Positions 27,195-34,282 of a stretch of DNA of 40,583 nucleotides are shown here, one piece after another (position 1 is the stretch's first letter; every line of letters begins with the position of its first letter). The DNA comes from Chloroflexota bacterium. Lineage in GTDB: Bacteria > Chloroflexota > Anaerolineae > Promineifilales > Promineifilaceae. The notes under the pieces were generated by a model that was not told the DNA's origin, ran no database searches, and was given only the letters and a program-made list of their open reading frames with translations. Location of the stretch: the NCBI GenBank assembly GCA_020629055.1, contig JAHDEB010000026.1, forward strand, positions 5,761 to 46,343, in the 5' to 3' direction. A program made the position numbers and the translations under genes.

Positions 27195-28436
27195 ATGAAC
27201 ACAGCACATACAGACAACTGGATAACGGCCGACGAGTACATCGAAGGGATGGTCAGCGTTATTATTCCAAACTACAACCACGCTAAATTCTTACCCCATG
27301 CCGTCGACAGCATATTAAATCAGACCTATACCAACTATGAAATTATCGTCGTCGATGACGGTTCTACAGACAATAGTCGGGAAGTTGCTGAAGGCTATGG
27401 GGATAAAATTGTCTATATTTATAAAGACAATGCAGGTTTGTCGGCCGCGAGAAATACCGGCATTCGTCGTTCTAAAGGGGAATTTATCGGCTTGCTAGAC
27501 GCCGATGACATGTACGAGCCAAGCTTTATGCAAACGATGGTTGGGCTGCTTCAACAAAATCAAAACAAAGATGGCGCGTATTGTGGCTACCAATTTGTCT
27601 CTGACGAGGGGATTCTTTTATCGCAAATCGAAAATCGCGTTTTCCCTGAAGAGACACTTTACCAAACTTTTTGGGGTGCCAACTATTGGGTACCAGAAAG
27701 CGTCCTCATGCGACGCCGTTGCTACGTGACCGCAGGCCCTTACGATGAATCACTGCGTGCATTAGAAGATTGGGACGTTTGGCTCCGTATCCTAGCCGTC
27801 CACCCGATCATCGGCACCCCAGACGTTCTCATTCGTCATCGAGCACTGCCAGAAAGCATGTCGAGCAACCCCTTTACGATGGTTGACAATCGTCTGATGG
27901 TTATGAAAAAGCATTTTGGCACCATTGAAGATCCGCATCCCGAATTCAAAAACGACATCCATTGGATCTATTCGAATGCCTACTTTATCGCTACCATCGA
28001 GCATTTACAGGCGAAAGAAAACGAAGGTGCCTTTGATTTTTGGGCCAAAGCGGCCGCAGCCGACCCAACTTTGCTTACTCGCTCGGGCGTCTATTATGAA
28101 TTAGCGGCCGGGTCACACCCAAAAGGGAGCCGGGGTGACTTAACCGGGCTAGATTTAGCTGAAAAAGAAACCTTGTTGGTTGACTTCCTCACCCGCCTTT
28201 TCGATTCATCCGCTATTTCAATCGACCCATCCACACAAAATGAAGCCTTTGGGCTCGCTTACTTCAATCTCGGCAAACTGGCTTACACCGGCAACAAGAA
28301 CGGACAGGCGCGAACCTTTTTAAGAAAAGCGGTCAGTTTTAATAATAAAATCGCAAAAACAACGGAGTTTGTTGGATTGTATGCTCGCTCGATTGTAGGG
28401 GCCAAAACGATCAGTAGGTTAAAAGGGCAAGGATGA
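27195..28436 (+). CDS. GT2 family glycosyltransferase with C-terminal helical extension
   Basis: A protein of 413 residues from the ATG at 27195. A TTG at 27165 or the later ATG before VSVIIPNYNHAKFL are alternatives, and no ribosome site decides. Residues about 20-250 form a GT-A domain with SVIIPNYNHAKFLPHAVDSI, EIIVVDDGSTDNSREV and the metal-binding GLLDADDMYEPSF. WVPESVLMRRRCYVTAGPYDES and EDWDVWLRI follow. The C-terminal about 160 residues are predicted helical and contain a TPR-like stretch (EAFGLAYFNLGKLAYTGNKNGQARTFLRKAV). It is likely to build surface glycan together with neighbouring sugar genes. The acceptor is unknown. Confidence 0.9.
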   Translation: MNTAHTDNWITADEYIEGMVSVIIPNYNHAKFLPHAVDSILNQTYTNYEIIVVDDGSTDNSREVAEGYGDKIVYIYKDNAGLSAARNTGIRRSKGEFIGLLDADDMYEPSFMQTMVGLLQQNQNKDGAYCGYQFVSDEGILLSQIENRVFPEETLYQTFWGANYWVPESVLMRRRCYVTAGPYDESLRALEDWDVWLRILAVHPIIGTPDVLIRHRALPESMSSNPFTMVDNRLMVMKKHFGTIEDPHPEFKNDIHWIYSNAYFIATIEHLQAKENEGAFDFWAKAAAADPTLLTRSGVYYELAAGSHPKGSRGDLTGLDLAEKETLLVDFLTRLFDSSAISIDPSTQNEAFGLAYFNLGKLAYTGNKNGQARTFLRKAVSFNNKIAKTTEFVGLYARSIVGAKTISRLKGQG

Positions 28437-28440
28437 CCCC

Positions 28441-28516
28441 CTCTTCATAAGCCAAACCGGCCCGAACACCCGCATCCATAAAAAGATGAAGAGATTCAGG
28501 CAACCGGTTTGGTTTT
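28441..28516 (+). terminator. Interleaved inverted repeats between convergent genes, possible terminator/pseudoknot
   Basis: CCAAACCGG (28452-28460) pairs with CCGGTTTGG (28504-28512), which is followed by TTTT. CTCTTCAT (28441-28448) pairs with ATGAAGAG (28486-28493). The two stems interleave, so they cannot both form as simple nested hairpins but could form an H-type pseudoknot. The first pair alone could be a long-loop terminator for the glycosyltransferase gene. Confidence 0.4.
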
Positions 28517-28524
28517 AAATCAGC

Positions 28525-29106
28525 CTAAATTTCTAACCCATTCTCTTCCATGTATTGGTCGAGCCAACTGTGCAGAATCACCTGATGGGCGCACTCTACA
28601 ACACCATAAGAGTTTGAAGGAATATAGAAGTTCAAGAGCCCTTTGTCACGAGACTTATTATCAGCCCCTTTGCCTGACAAGGTGATCACGTCTAGGCCTA
28701 GTTCTTGGGCAACTTCAATCGCCTTCATGATGTTGGGTGAATTCCCTGACGAGCTAATTGTTACCAGCACGTCACCAGGGTCCGCGAAACGACCTAGAGG
28801 ATAAGCAAATACATTCTCATATGAGATGTCGTTGCTAACAGCGGTCATTAAAGACGTTTCATGGAATGCTTGGGCCCGAATTTGCCCATTTTTTGCAGCA
28901 TCGGCCGACATGTGACCGGCCATTTGCGAACTTGCCCCATTGCCGATGAGATACATCGTGCTGTTATCTTTTTTGAGTTTCTCTGTGCGGCGGCACCATG
29001 CGTCCATAGCTGCACCTGTTTCAAGTACATTCTGATTGGCGTCGGTGGCGATACAATTTTCTAGAGACTGATAAACGGTTGAATTGAATTGTTTAAAAAA
29101 GCTCAT
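28525..29106 (-). CDS. gmhA: SIS-domain phosphosugar isomerase, GmhA-like
   Basis: A 193-residue SIS-domain protein of the length of GmhA, which converts sedoheptulose 7-phosphate to D-glycero-D-manno-heptose 7-phosphate. The signature loops are present: YLIGNGASSQMAGHMSADAAKNG, ALSND-equivalent TAVSNDISYENVFA, the phosphate-binding ISSSGNSPNIMKAI, and TLSGKGADNKSRDKGL. VVECAHQVILHSWLDQ supplies the C-terminal Glu/His pair. No other heptose genes (hldE, gmhB) are in the window. In Chloroflexota, where LPS is generally absent, it would serve another heptose-containing glycan. An AGGT before the ATG may act as ribosome site. Confidence 0.88.
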   Translation of the reverse strand: MSFFKQFNSTVYQSLENCIATDANQNVLETGAAMDAWCRRTEKLKKDNSTMYLIGNGASSQMAGHMSADAAKNGQIRAQAFHETSLMTAVSNDISYENVFAYPLGRFADPGDVLVTISSSGNSPNIMKAIEVAQELGLDVITLSGKGADNKSRDKGLLNFYIPSNSYGVVECAHQVILHSWLDQYMEENGLEI

Positions 29107-29427
29107 TTGGACCTATATGAATGATAAGAATGTTGACGATCTGAGATGACGCATTTGCTCGGGTAAAACTTCAATAATCTGCTGGCGCATCATTTCAATA
29201 AAAAAGAAGTATTTAACGTTAATAACCTATACGCGTACTCACAGAAACCGTGACAGCCACCTACCGAATCGACGCGAAGTAGACTCAAAGAAGGGGCACT
29301 CAGATTGTAAGCTGTGATCGAAATAGATATATCCTGAAAAAGTACTACGAAGCACTTAACGGTAAGCTCCTCAGTGCTATATCTATCAGTCTAAAGGATT
29401 TAGACCCTTAGATGTGCAAGAAAGTCG
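29107..29427. other. Intergenic region with dyads between two minus-strand genes
   Basis: No gene is visible. Near the lipoprotein end are a small hairpin (TCTAAA-GGA-TTTAGA, 29390-29404) and a nested dyad. The dyad pairs ATAGATATA (29323-29331) with TATATCTAT (29378-29386), and inside it AGCACT (29351-29356) with AGTGCT (29373-29378). The rest should hold the promoter of the GmhA-like gene. Confidence 0.4.
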
Positions 29428-30303
29428 TTAAGATCGACGTGCGGCAAATGTTATAGACTCGCTGCCCACATAAATATTTTCGAGTGTAACCGGAAATGGA
29501 AAACTGTTAATCGCATCAACGACCGTGCGATTGACCATATTTTCAATTTGGTTCATCGCAAACGGCGGCAAAGCGTATCCATTCGCATCGGCCGAAACAA
29601 TATTTACCACCAAGCGTCCTTCAACCACAATCGGCTGCACCTGTAACAAGATGTCGGCCGCAATGGGGGTTTGAATTCTTCCCTCTAAAAATATCCGGCC
29701 ATCATCTAGTCGTAGCTGAATGTTTTCCATTGGCGGTGCTTCCCCTTCCTGCTTTTTTACAAGAAGATGGGCGTTCAAGGCTAAATTGAGCTCCGTTTCG
29801 GTAAACGTAATTAACATCTGACCGTTTTCATCAGGGCGGGCCGTTTGCACTTTGGTCCACAAATATCGGCCGTCGATTCCGGCCGCATCTAATGTGGCTT
29901 TCGCCTGCGCCCCCCGTTCTTGTGTATCCACGACAGCCGTCTTTGCCAATTCAATCCCTGCCTCAACCGTAGGTGCCGCCTCTGTCGCAAAAATGACCGC
30001 TTGGGTCTGTACCGCCGAAATTGTTGGGGCGGCGTTGGTAGCAAACTCGATCGCCTGTTCTTTAGCCGCAGCCAAAGTCGGGGCCGCATTGGTTGCGAAA
30101 TTAGCCCCCTGCGTTTTTAGCGCTTCTAGTGTCGGGGCCGAGTTTGTCGCCAGTTCGCTAACCCGCTCACCCGCTGCACGGGCTGTCGCCACGCCACCTT
30201 GCACTTGTTCTTGGCTCGGTGGGGTAAAATTACAGGCCAAAATGCCGAAGAGCAGCAACAATATGCCGCTGATTGGAATGTAGAAATTCGCAGACTTTTT
30301 CAT
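29428..30303 (-). CDS. Lipoprotein with four 18-residue helical repeats and a C-terminal beta-rich domain
   Basis: A 291-residue lipoprotein: signal helix and lipobox ILAC with C24. Residues 52-123 form four consecutive 18-residue repeats of pattern AT(N/E)xAPTxxAxxxQAxxF, an eleven/eighteen-mer amphipathic helix likely to form a rod or coiled coil. A soluble domain (about 145-291) follows, with TFTETELNLALNAHL, LDDGRIFLEGRI, and ILLQVQPIVVEGRLVV. The last part recalls DUF2993/LmeA or YpmS-type lipid-binding (TULIP-like) proteins, but this is a guess from pattern. I do not know its function. It is divergent from the HExxH protein gene, with 94 bases between starts. Confidence 0.75.
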   Translation of the reverse strand: MKKSANFYIPISGILLLLFGILACNFTPPSQEQVQGGVATARAAGERVSELATNSAPTLEALKTQGANFATNAAPTLAAAKEQAIEFATNAAPTISAVQTQAVIFATEAAPTVEAGIELAKTAVVDTQERGAQAKATLDAAGIDGRYLWTKVQTARPDENGQMLITFTETELNLALNAHLLVKKQEGEAPPMENIQLRLDDGRIFLEGRIQTPIAADILLQVQPIVVEGRLVVNIVSADANGYALPPFAMNQIENMVNRTVVDAINSFPFPVTLENIYVGSESITFAARRS

Positions 30304-30384
30304 AAATCACTTTTATTAGACATTAACTGAAAATCTATTGGAGAAAGATCGGTTTATGCTATTCTCCCCTATTAGCCATTATTA

Positions 30385-30390
30385 GATAAT
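30385..30390 (+). promoter_or_regulatory. Candidate -10 box just upstream of the HExxH protein start
   Basis: GATAAT (30385-30390) lies 7 bases before the ATG at 30398. No good -35 box is at 16-18 bases, so the site is weaker than that of recJ. No Shine-Dalgarno sequence is seen, which would fit a leaderless message. Confidence 0.4.
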
Positions 30391-30397
30391 CAATTTT

Positions 30398-32206
30398 ATG
30401 AATCGAAACTTTCTCTCTATCGCTCTCATCGTCGCCATTATCGCTCTAGCCGCTTCAATCGGCTGGTTAATGATAGGCCAGCGTGAGCTAGAATCGCAAC
30501 TTACCTTAAAAGAGACTGAGATTGCTTATGGTGAGGCGACGTTGGTCCAGCTGTTTTCTCAGCAAAGAGAAACCAAAGCTGAGGATGAAGTTGCGCTGGC
30601 TACCATCGAGGCGGAACTTCTTTCTTTACGAGGAGAGGCGACCGCCGTTGCGCCTGTCATCATGACCCATGAAGCGGGTGCCAGCCAAGATTCAGCATCG
30701 GCCGAAACAGAGTCGGAGTCACAAACGGCCGATGCTGAAGCACCGCCTCAGGTGCGTATTCGCCTAGAACAGCGTGACCCGATCCAGTTTGTCGGCCAGC
30801 CACTTAAAATTATCGCTTCTGCCAGTCACCCTGTAGGCATCGCTTCGCTTAATATTTTGGTCAATGATGAACTACTGCTTCAAGGTGATCCGTTTGATCC
30901 GCGTATGGAAATCATGTTAACGGAGTGGACTCCTTTAGAAATTGGCACCTATCAGATTAAAGCGATTTCCACATCGATTCGCGGCCGGGCAAGTGAACCG
31001 GTTATCCTTGAAATTGAAGTGATCGAAACCGACGATCCAGAGCTGTTATTAAACACCCAGCTCCGCCTAATCGAGCGAAATGTGCAAGAGTTGCGTGGCC
31101 TCAAGCAAAATGGGGATCTAAATATCAACCTTATCGACCGCAACAATCTTCAAGAAAATATCGGCAGTGACCTGTTGAGTGAATTTACCCCGGAAGATGC
31201 TGCGCGTGATGTGCTTATTCTGAGCGCTTTTGATTTTATGGCCCGCGACTACCAGCTATACGAAGCTTTGACTCAACTATACGGCGCTGTCATTGCAGGA
31301 TACTACGACGAAGAAACCGACTCGTTATATGTGATTAGTGACGATAATGTGCTAGATGAAGAAGAGCAGTTGACCCATGCTCATGAATACATGCACGCGC
31401 TGCAAGATCAATATTTTACTTTGGCCGATATCCAAAATGGGTCCTTAGACAGCGATGCCACGCTTGCGCTGCGTGCACTGGCAGAAGGGGAAGCATCGCT
31501 TGTTGAATTTATTTATAGAACCAGCGGTTACTTAAGTGGTGAACAAGCGGCCGACAGCGATCCGGTCTTTAGCGTGCCGGAGTTTATTCCGGCCCCCAAT
31601 ATCTTTGTAAGCCAATTGGCATTCCCCTATGTGCGCGGCCAAGAGTTTTTAAACGTGTTATATGCGTCCGATGGCTTTGCTGGGGTGAATGACGCTTGGG
31701 CAAACCGCCCAACTTCTACCGAGCAAATCCTGCATTTAGACCGCTACTTGGCCGGTGACCAACCCATTCCTGTTTCTTTACCAACAGATGCGATCATGCA
31801 AACGTTAGGTGACGATTGGGAGCAAATTACAGATGATGTGTTTGGGGAATTCCGCCTGATCGAATATTTGGGACTGGTTTTAGAGGAAGACGAAGTCAAC
31901 GAAGCCGCCTTAGGCTGGGGGGGCGACCGGTACGGCGTTTTTTATAATCGTCAGGCTGATGAGCGGATTATGGTTTTAAGCATCGTTTGGGATCAACCGG
32001 CCGACCTTGAAGAGTTTGTTGGCGCTTATAAGAATTGGGCCGATCTTTATTTAGGGGCAGAACTTAGCAGCAGCACTGCAGGGGTCACCTGCTGGCAAAA
32101 TGGAAGCGAAGAGCAATGCTTGCTGGTTACCCCAGACAGCACGATCATCACCCGGGCAGAAACGGCAGAACAGCGGCAAAAAATCAATCAGCTGATGCTG
32201 CCTTAA
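30398..32206 (+). CDS. Membrane-anchored HExxH putative metallopeptidase
   Basis: A 602-residue protein. One N-terminal transmembrane helix (about 5-26) is followed by a coiled-coil stretch (about 28-80), a Ser/Thr/Glu-rich linker (about 90-118) and an immunoglobulin-like domain (about 120-210; VRIRLEQRDPIQFVGQPLKI). The main domain (about 215-595) carries HEYMH (329-333) within QLTHAHEYMHALQDQYF, and AEGEA (362-366) about 30 residues later. That spacing fits a gluzincin zinc site with the third ligand E365 or E363. I recall this architecture from unassigned Chloroflexota proteins; the substrate is unknown. It faces outside the cytoplasm. The DsbA-like lipoprotein gene follows 111 bases later on the same strand. 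Confidence 0.75.
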   Translation: MNRNFLSIALIVAIIALAASIGWLMIGQRELESQLTLKETEIAYGEATLVQLFSQQRETKAEDEVALATIEAELLSLRGEATAVAPVIMTHEAGASQDSASAETESESQTADAEAPPQVRIRLEQRDPIQFVGQPLKIIASASHPVGIASLNILVNDELLLQGDPFDPRMEIMLTEWTPLEIGTYQIKAISTSIRGRASEPVILEIEVIETDDPELLLNTQLRLIERNVQELRGLKQNGDLNINLIDRNNLQENIGSDLLSEFTPEDAARDVLILSAFDFMARDYQLYEALTQLYGAVIAGYYDEETDSLYVISDDNVLDEEEQLTHAHEYMHALQDQYFTLADIQNGSLDSDATLALRALAEGEASLVEFIYRTSGYLSGEQAADSDPVFSVPEFIPAPNIFVSQLAFPYVRGQEFLNVLYASDGFAGVNDAWANRPTSTEQILHLDRYLAGDQPIPVSLPTDAIMQTLGDDWEQITDDVFGEFRLIEYLGLVLEEDEVNEAALGWGGDRYGVFYNRQADERIMVLSIVWDQPADLEEFVGAYKNWADLYLGAELSSSTAGVTCWQNGSEEQCLLVTPDSTIITRAETAEQRQKINQLMLP

Positions 32207-32247
32207 ACTAAAATGAATGAATACCGGCCGAAACGTAAGACGCGTTA

Positions 32248-32309
32248 AGACGAGATCGTCTGATGTGAGTTAAAAATCACATGGCTCCATTCCAACACAT
32301 GTGGTTGAG
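32248..32309. promoter_or_regulatory. Cluster of dyads upstream of the DsbA-like gene
   Basis: Three small dyads occur in 62 bases. AGACGA-GA-TCGTCT lies at 32248-32261. A CRP/FNR-like ATGTGA-N8-TCACAT lies at 32263-32282, with spacing two bases wider than the Crp consensus. An imperfect CAACACATGTGGTTG lies around 32293-32307. They are upstream of the GAGGA ribosome site and may be operator sites. No regulator is adjacent. Confidence 0.4.
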
Positions 32310-32317
32310 GATAAGAT

Positions 32318-33202
32318 ATGAAACAAAAAATATTTGCCATCTTCGTGATGGCACTGGCTGTGTTTATGATAGCCGCCTGTTCCCCCACAACGACCGAAGT
32401 TGAGCCAGAAACGGACACGGTTGTAGACACCGGCCAACAGGTTACGGTCGCACCGACAGCGGTTGAAGTTGCCGAAGAACCCGCAACGCCGACTGCGGCC
32501 CCTACAAATACGGCCGAAACGGTGCCCACCGATGAACCAACTGAAGCGCCGGCAGCATCTTCTGATGAAGCTGCCGAAGCTGGCGATGAAGAGACCGCAG
32601 ATGAAAATTCTGAAGAACCGGATGAACCCGACGACGCGATGGCGGCTGAAAGTGCCCCTGTCCAGTTCGGCCGAACCGAAGAAGGAGCCTTTTTCTACGG
32701 CTCACCCACGGCCGGAATCACACTCATCGACCATTCTGACTTTTTGTGACCGAACTGCCGCTCCCACGTGCAGGGAGTAGAGAAAGAGTTATGGGCCGAC
32801 TATGTTGAAACAGGTCAGGTTAAATATGTATTCTGGCCGGTTGTGAATCATGGACAAGGCAGCTTCAATGCGATGCTTGTTATGGAATGTGCTGGGCAGC
32901 AAGACTTAGAGCTTGCATGGAAAGCCCACGATATCTTATTTGAGAACCTATCCGCACTTTATAGCGGGAATCTTGATTTGTATTTAAGTATTGCGGAACA
33001 AACCGGCTTAGATTTAGACGAGTTCCAAACTTGTTTTGGCAGTGAAGAAGCGATCGCTCAAATCCAAAGTCTTGACCAGATTCGCAGGGACAAAGGCATT
33101 ACGGCCCAGCCGGTTTTCGAATTTGTTGGTGTCGGTTATTTGCTAGGTTCCCAGCCTAAATCGGTTTTTGATGACGCAATATCCACCGTAAGCAACCAGT
33201 GA
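32318..33202 (+). CDS. DsbA-like thioredoxin-fold lipoprotein with in-frame TGA at the CxxC motif (candidate selenoprotein)
   Basis: Read through the single in-frame TGA at 32747-32749, this is a 294-residue lipoprotein. It has a signal peptide and lipobox AAC (C21), then an acidic Thr/Pro/Glu-rich linker (about 23-115). A DsbA/DsbG-type thioredoxin fold (about 115-294) follows. The TGA is codon 144, in LIDHSDFL-(TGA)-PNCRSHV, where family members have the first active-site Cys of CxxC; the second Cys is C147. The cis-proline loop is TAQPVFEF. Downstream sequence stays in the same frame with no other stop or indel and with normal family similarity. The gene starts with a good GAGGA ribosome site and ends at a strong terminator. 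TGA is a normal stop elsewhere in the window (26050, 28434). Selenocysteine insertion is therefore the favoured reading; a TGC/TGT-to-TGA mutation or read error is the alternative. Confidence 0.8.
32747..32778 (+). promoter_or_regulatory. Putative bacterial SECIS element after the in-frame TGA
   Basis: Ten bases after the TGA, a hairpin forms: G32760-C32765 with G32773-T32778 (five Watson-Crick pairs CTCCC/GGGAG plus a G-U). It closes a 7-base loop ACGTGCA with GU at loop positions 3-4. The TGA-to-loop distance is 16 bases. This resembles the known bacterial layout (short helix about 11 bases after UGA, loop G/U read by SelB), although the G is one position later than the usual first-two rule. 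Confidence 0.55.
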
Positions 33203-33526
33203 TAAAGTAGCTGGACGATTAAAAATTAAGAACGTTTCAACTTAATTTAAAAAGCCTTGGATGATTAATTTATATCATCCAAGGCTTTTTTATTAGTACA
33301 AATTCATTAATTCGATATCGTAACAATCGCGCCGCTCTTAGCCACTTCTGCGGCATACTAATTATCTATACAAATGCTGTGTCCTGGTTGCCAACTACTG
33401 CAAATACCAGATGCATTCAAAGTTTACTAAATTCAAGCCTGCTAAAAAATTATTATTTTCTATCAAAATGAGGAACTGTAACCACATCGACAAATAACCA
33501 TTTGCTCGTTGTGCCAGATGAATATT
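33203..33526. other. Intergenic region holding the DsbA-gene terminator
   Basis: Apart from the terminator at 33249-33290, it is A/T-rich and shows no gene. It must hold the promoter of the acetyltransferase gene, but no convincing -10/-35 pair was picked out. Confidence 0.4.
33249..33292 (+). terminator. Rho-independent terminator after the DsbA-like gene
   Basis: A perfect stem of about 16-17 bp (33249-33265 with 33274-33290; arm AAAGCCTTGGATGAT), an 8-base loop TAATTTAT and a terminal T run. It ends the transcript containing both halves of the TGA-interrupted gene, which supports treating them as one unit. Confidence 0.93.
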
Positions 33527-34009
33527 ATGGACAACATCAGAAAATTTCAGGCCGGATTAAAAGATGTAACGCATGGGGCGAACTTTACGATCGTTGAACC
33601 TTCAAACATGTATGGTTGTGTCTTAGGGGATGATTGCTTTGTAGGTCCTTTTGTAGAAATTCAGCGAAGTGTGAATATCGGTGATCGTACACGCATTCAA
33701 TCGCACACATTTATTTGCGAATTGGTCAATATTGGCAGCGACTGTTTTATCGCACACGGCGTCATGTTTATCAATGATTTGTTTGAATTTGGGCACCCAA
33801 ATACCGATCCAGAACTATGGCGCGAAACTCATATTGGTGACAACGTGTCGATCGGCAGCAACGCCACAATTTTGCCTGTTAAAGTCTGTTCAAACGTTGT
33901 CATTGGTGCCGGTGCGGTCGTAACCAAAGACATTGATAAACCGGGGATTTATGTCGGCAACCCGGCCCGATTGGTTCGTGAAATCGACCCAGAGGCAAAA
34001 GCCGGTTAA
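33527..34009 (+). CDS. LbetaH acyltransferase, WlbB/WbbJ-like N-acetyltransferase
   Basis: About 160 residues from the ATG at 33527 (MDNIRKF); ATG 33518 and TTG 33509 are in-frame alternatives and no ribosome site decides. It is a left-handed beta-helix protein with many hexapeptide repeats (VLGDDCFVGPFVEIQ, VNIGDRTRIQSHTFI, VNIGSDCFIAHGVMF, THIGDNVSIGSNATIL, VVIGAGAVVTKDI) and the C-terminal GIYVGNPARLVREI. The form without an N-terminal Rossmann-type domain matches WlbB-like acetyltransferases of amino-sugar nucleotides. The likely role is acetylation of a surface-glycan sugar, together with the other glycan genes in the window. It is convergent with the gene remnant next to trmFO. Confidence 0.85.
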   Translation: MDNIRKFQAGLKDVTHGANFTIVEPSNMYGCVLGDDCFVGPFVEIQRSVNIGDRTRIQSHTFICELVNIGSDCFIAHGVMFINDLFEFGHPNTDPELWRETHIGDNVSIGSNATILPVKVCSNVVIGAGAVVTKDIDKPGIYVGNPARLVREIDPEAKAG

Positions 34010-34282
34010 ACCTAGGGCAGCAATTTCATTGACTTGTGCCTCCGTCATTCCTAGCTCGACTTGGGCAAGCAAGCCGTCTAGCTCCGCTTGGGCGGTGCCG
34101 CCACTCTCGACCAAACTTGTATAAGCCTGCCAGAGAGGCAGTAACTGAGCCGCTTGATCCTCGGTTACAGCATTTTCCCCTTCTCAAGAACAATGGTTCC
34201 GGCCGCCAGTTGGCTGACGACAGGCATCGCACCCGCAAAAGCAGCAGGCTCCCAGGCAACCGTTTTTATCAGGCGGCCAGCC
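34004..34282 (-). pseudogene. Frameshifted, truncated remnant of a Chloroflexota-type secreted protein gene
   Basis: Reading the minus strand from just after the trmFO stop gives AMPVVSQLAAGTIVLEK. After a one-base shift at a G run (cccc on the plus strand, 34177-34180) it continues GENAVTEDQAAQLLPLWQ and then AELDGLLAQVELGMTEAQ up to ALGLT. Joined, this resembles a conserved segment (QLAxGTxxLExTxxAVTxxQAxxLLPLWQ) that I recall from Chloroflexota proteins of unknown function. The signal peptide and N-terminus are missing, and the reading stops against the acetyltransferase 3' end. No start codon or ribosome site is suitable. It is best read as a decaying remnant; a sequencing indel alone would not explain both missing ends. 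Confidence 0.6.

Noticed and set aside
32768-33202. Independent small gene starting at GTG 32768
   Set aside because: It has no ribosome site before the GTG, lacks the thioredoxin N-terminal strand, and is in the same frame as the preceding gene, so it is the C-terminal half of one protein.
34177-34180. Programmed -1 frameshift in the remnant next to trmFO
   Set aside because: The local G/A run does not make a proper X-XXY-YYZ slippery site, and both ends of the gene are missing, so decay is more likely.
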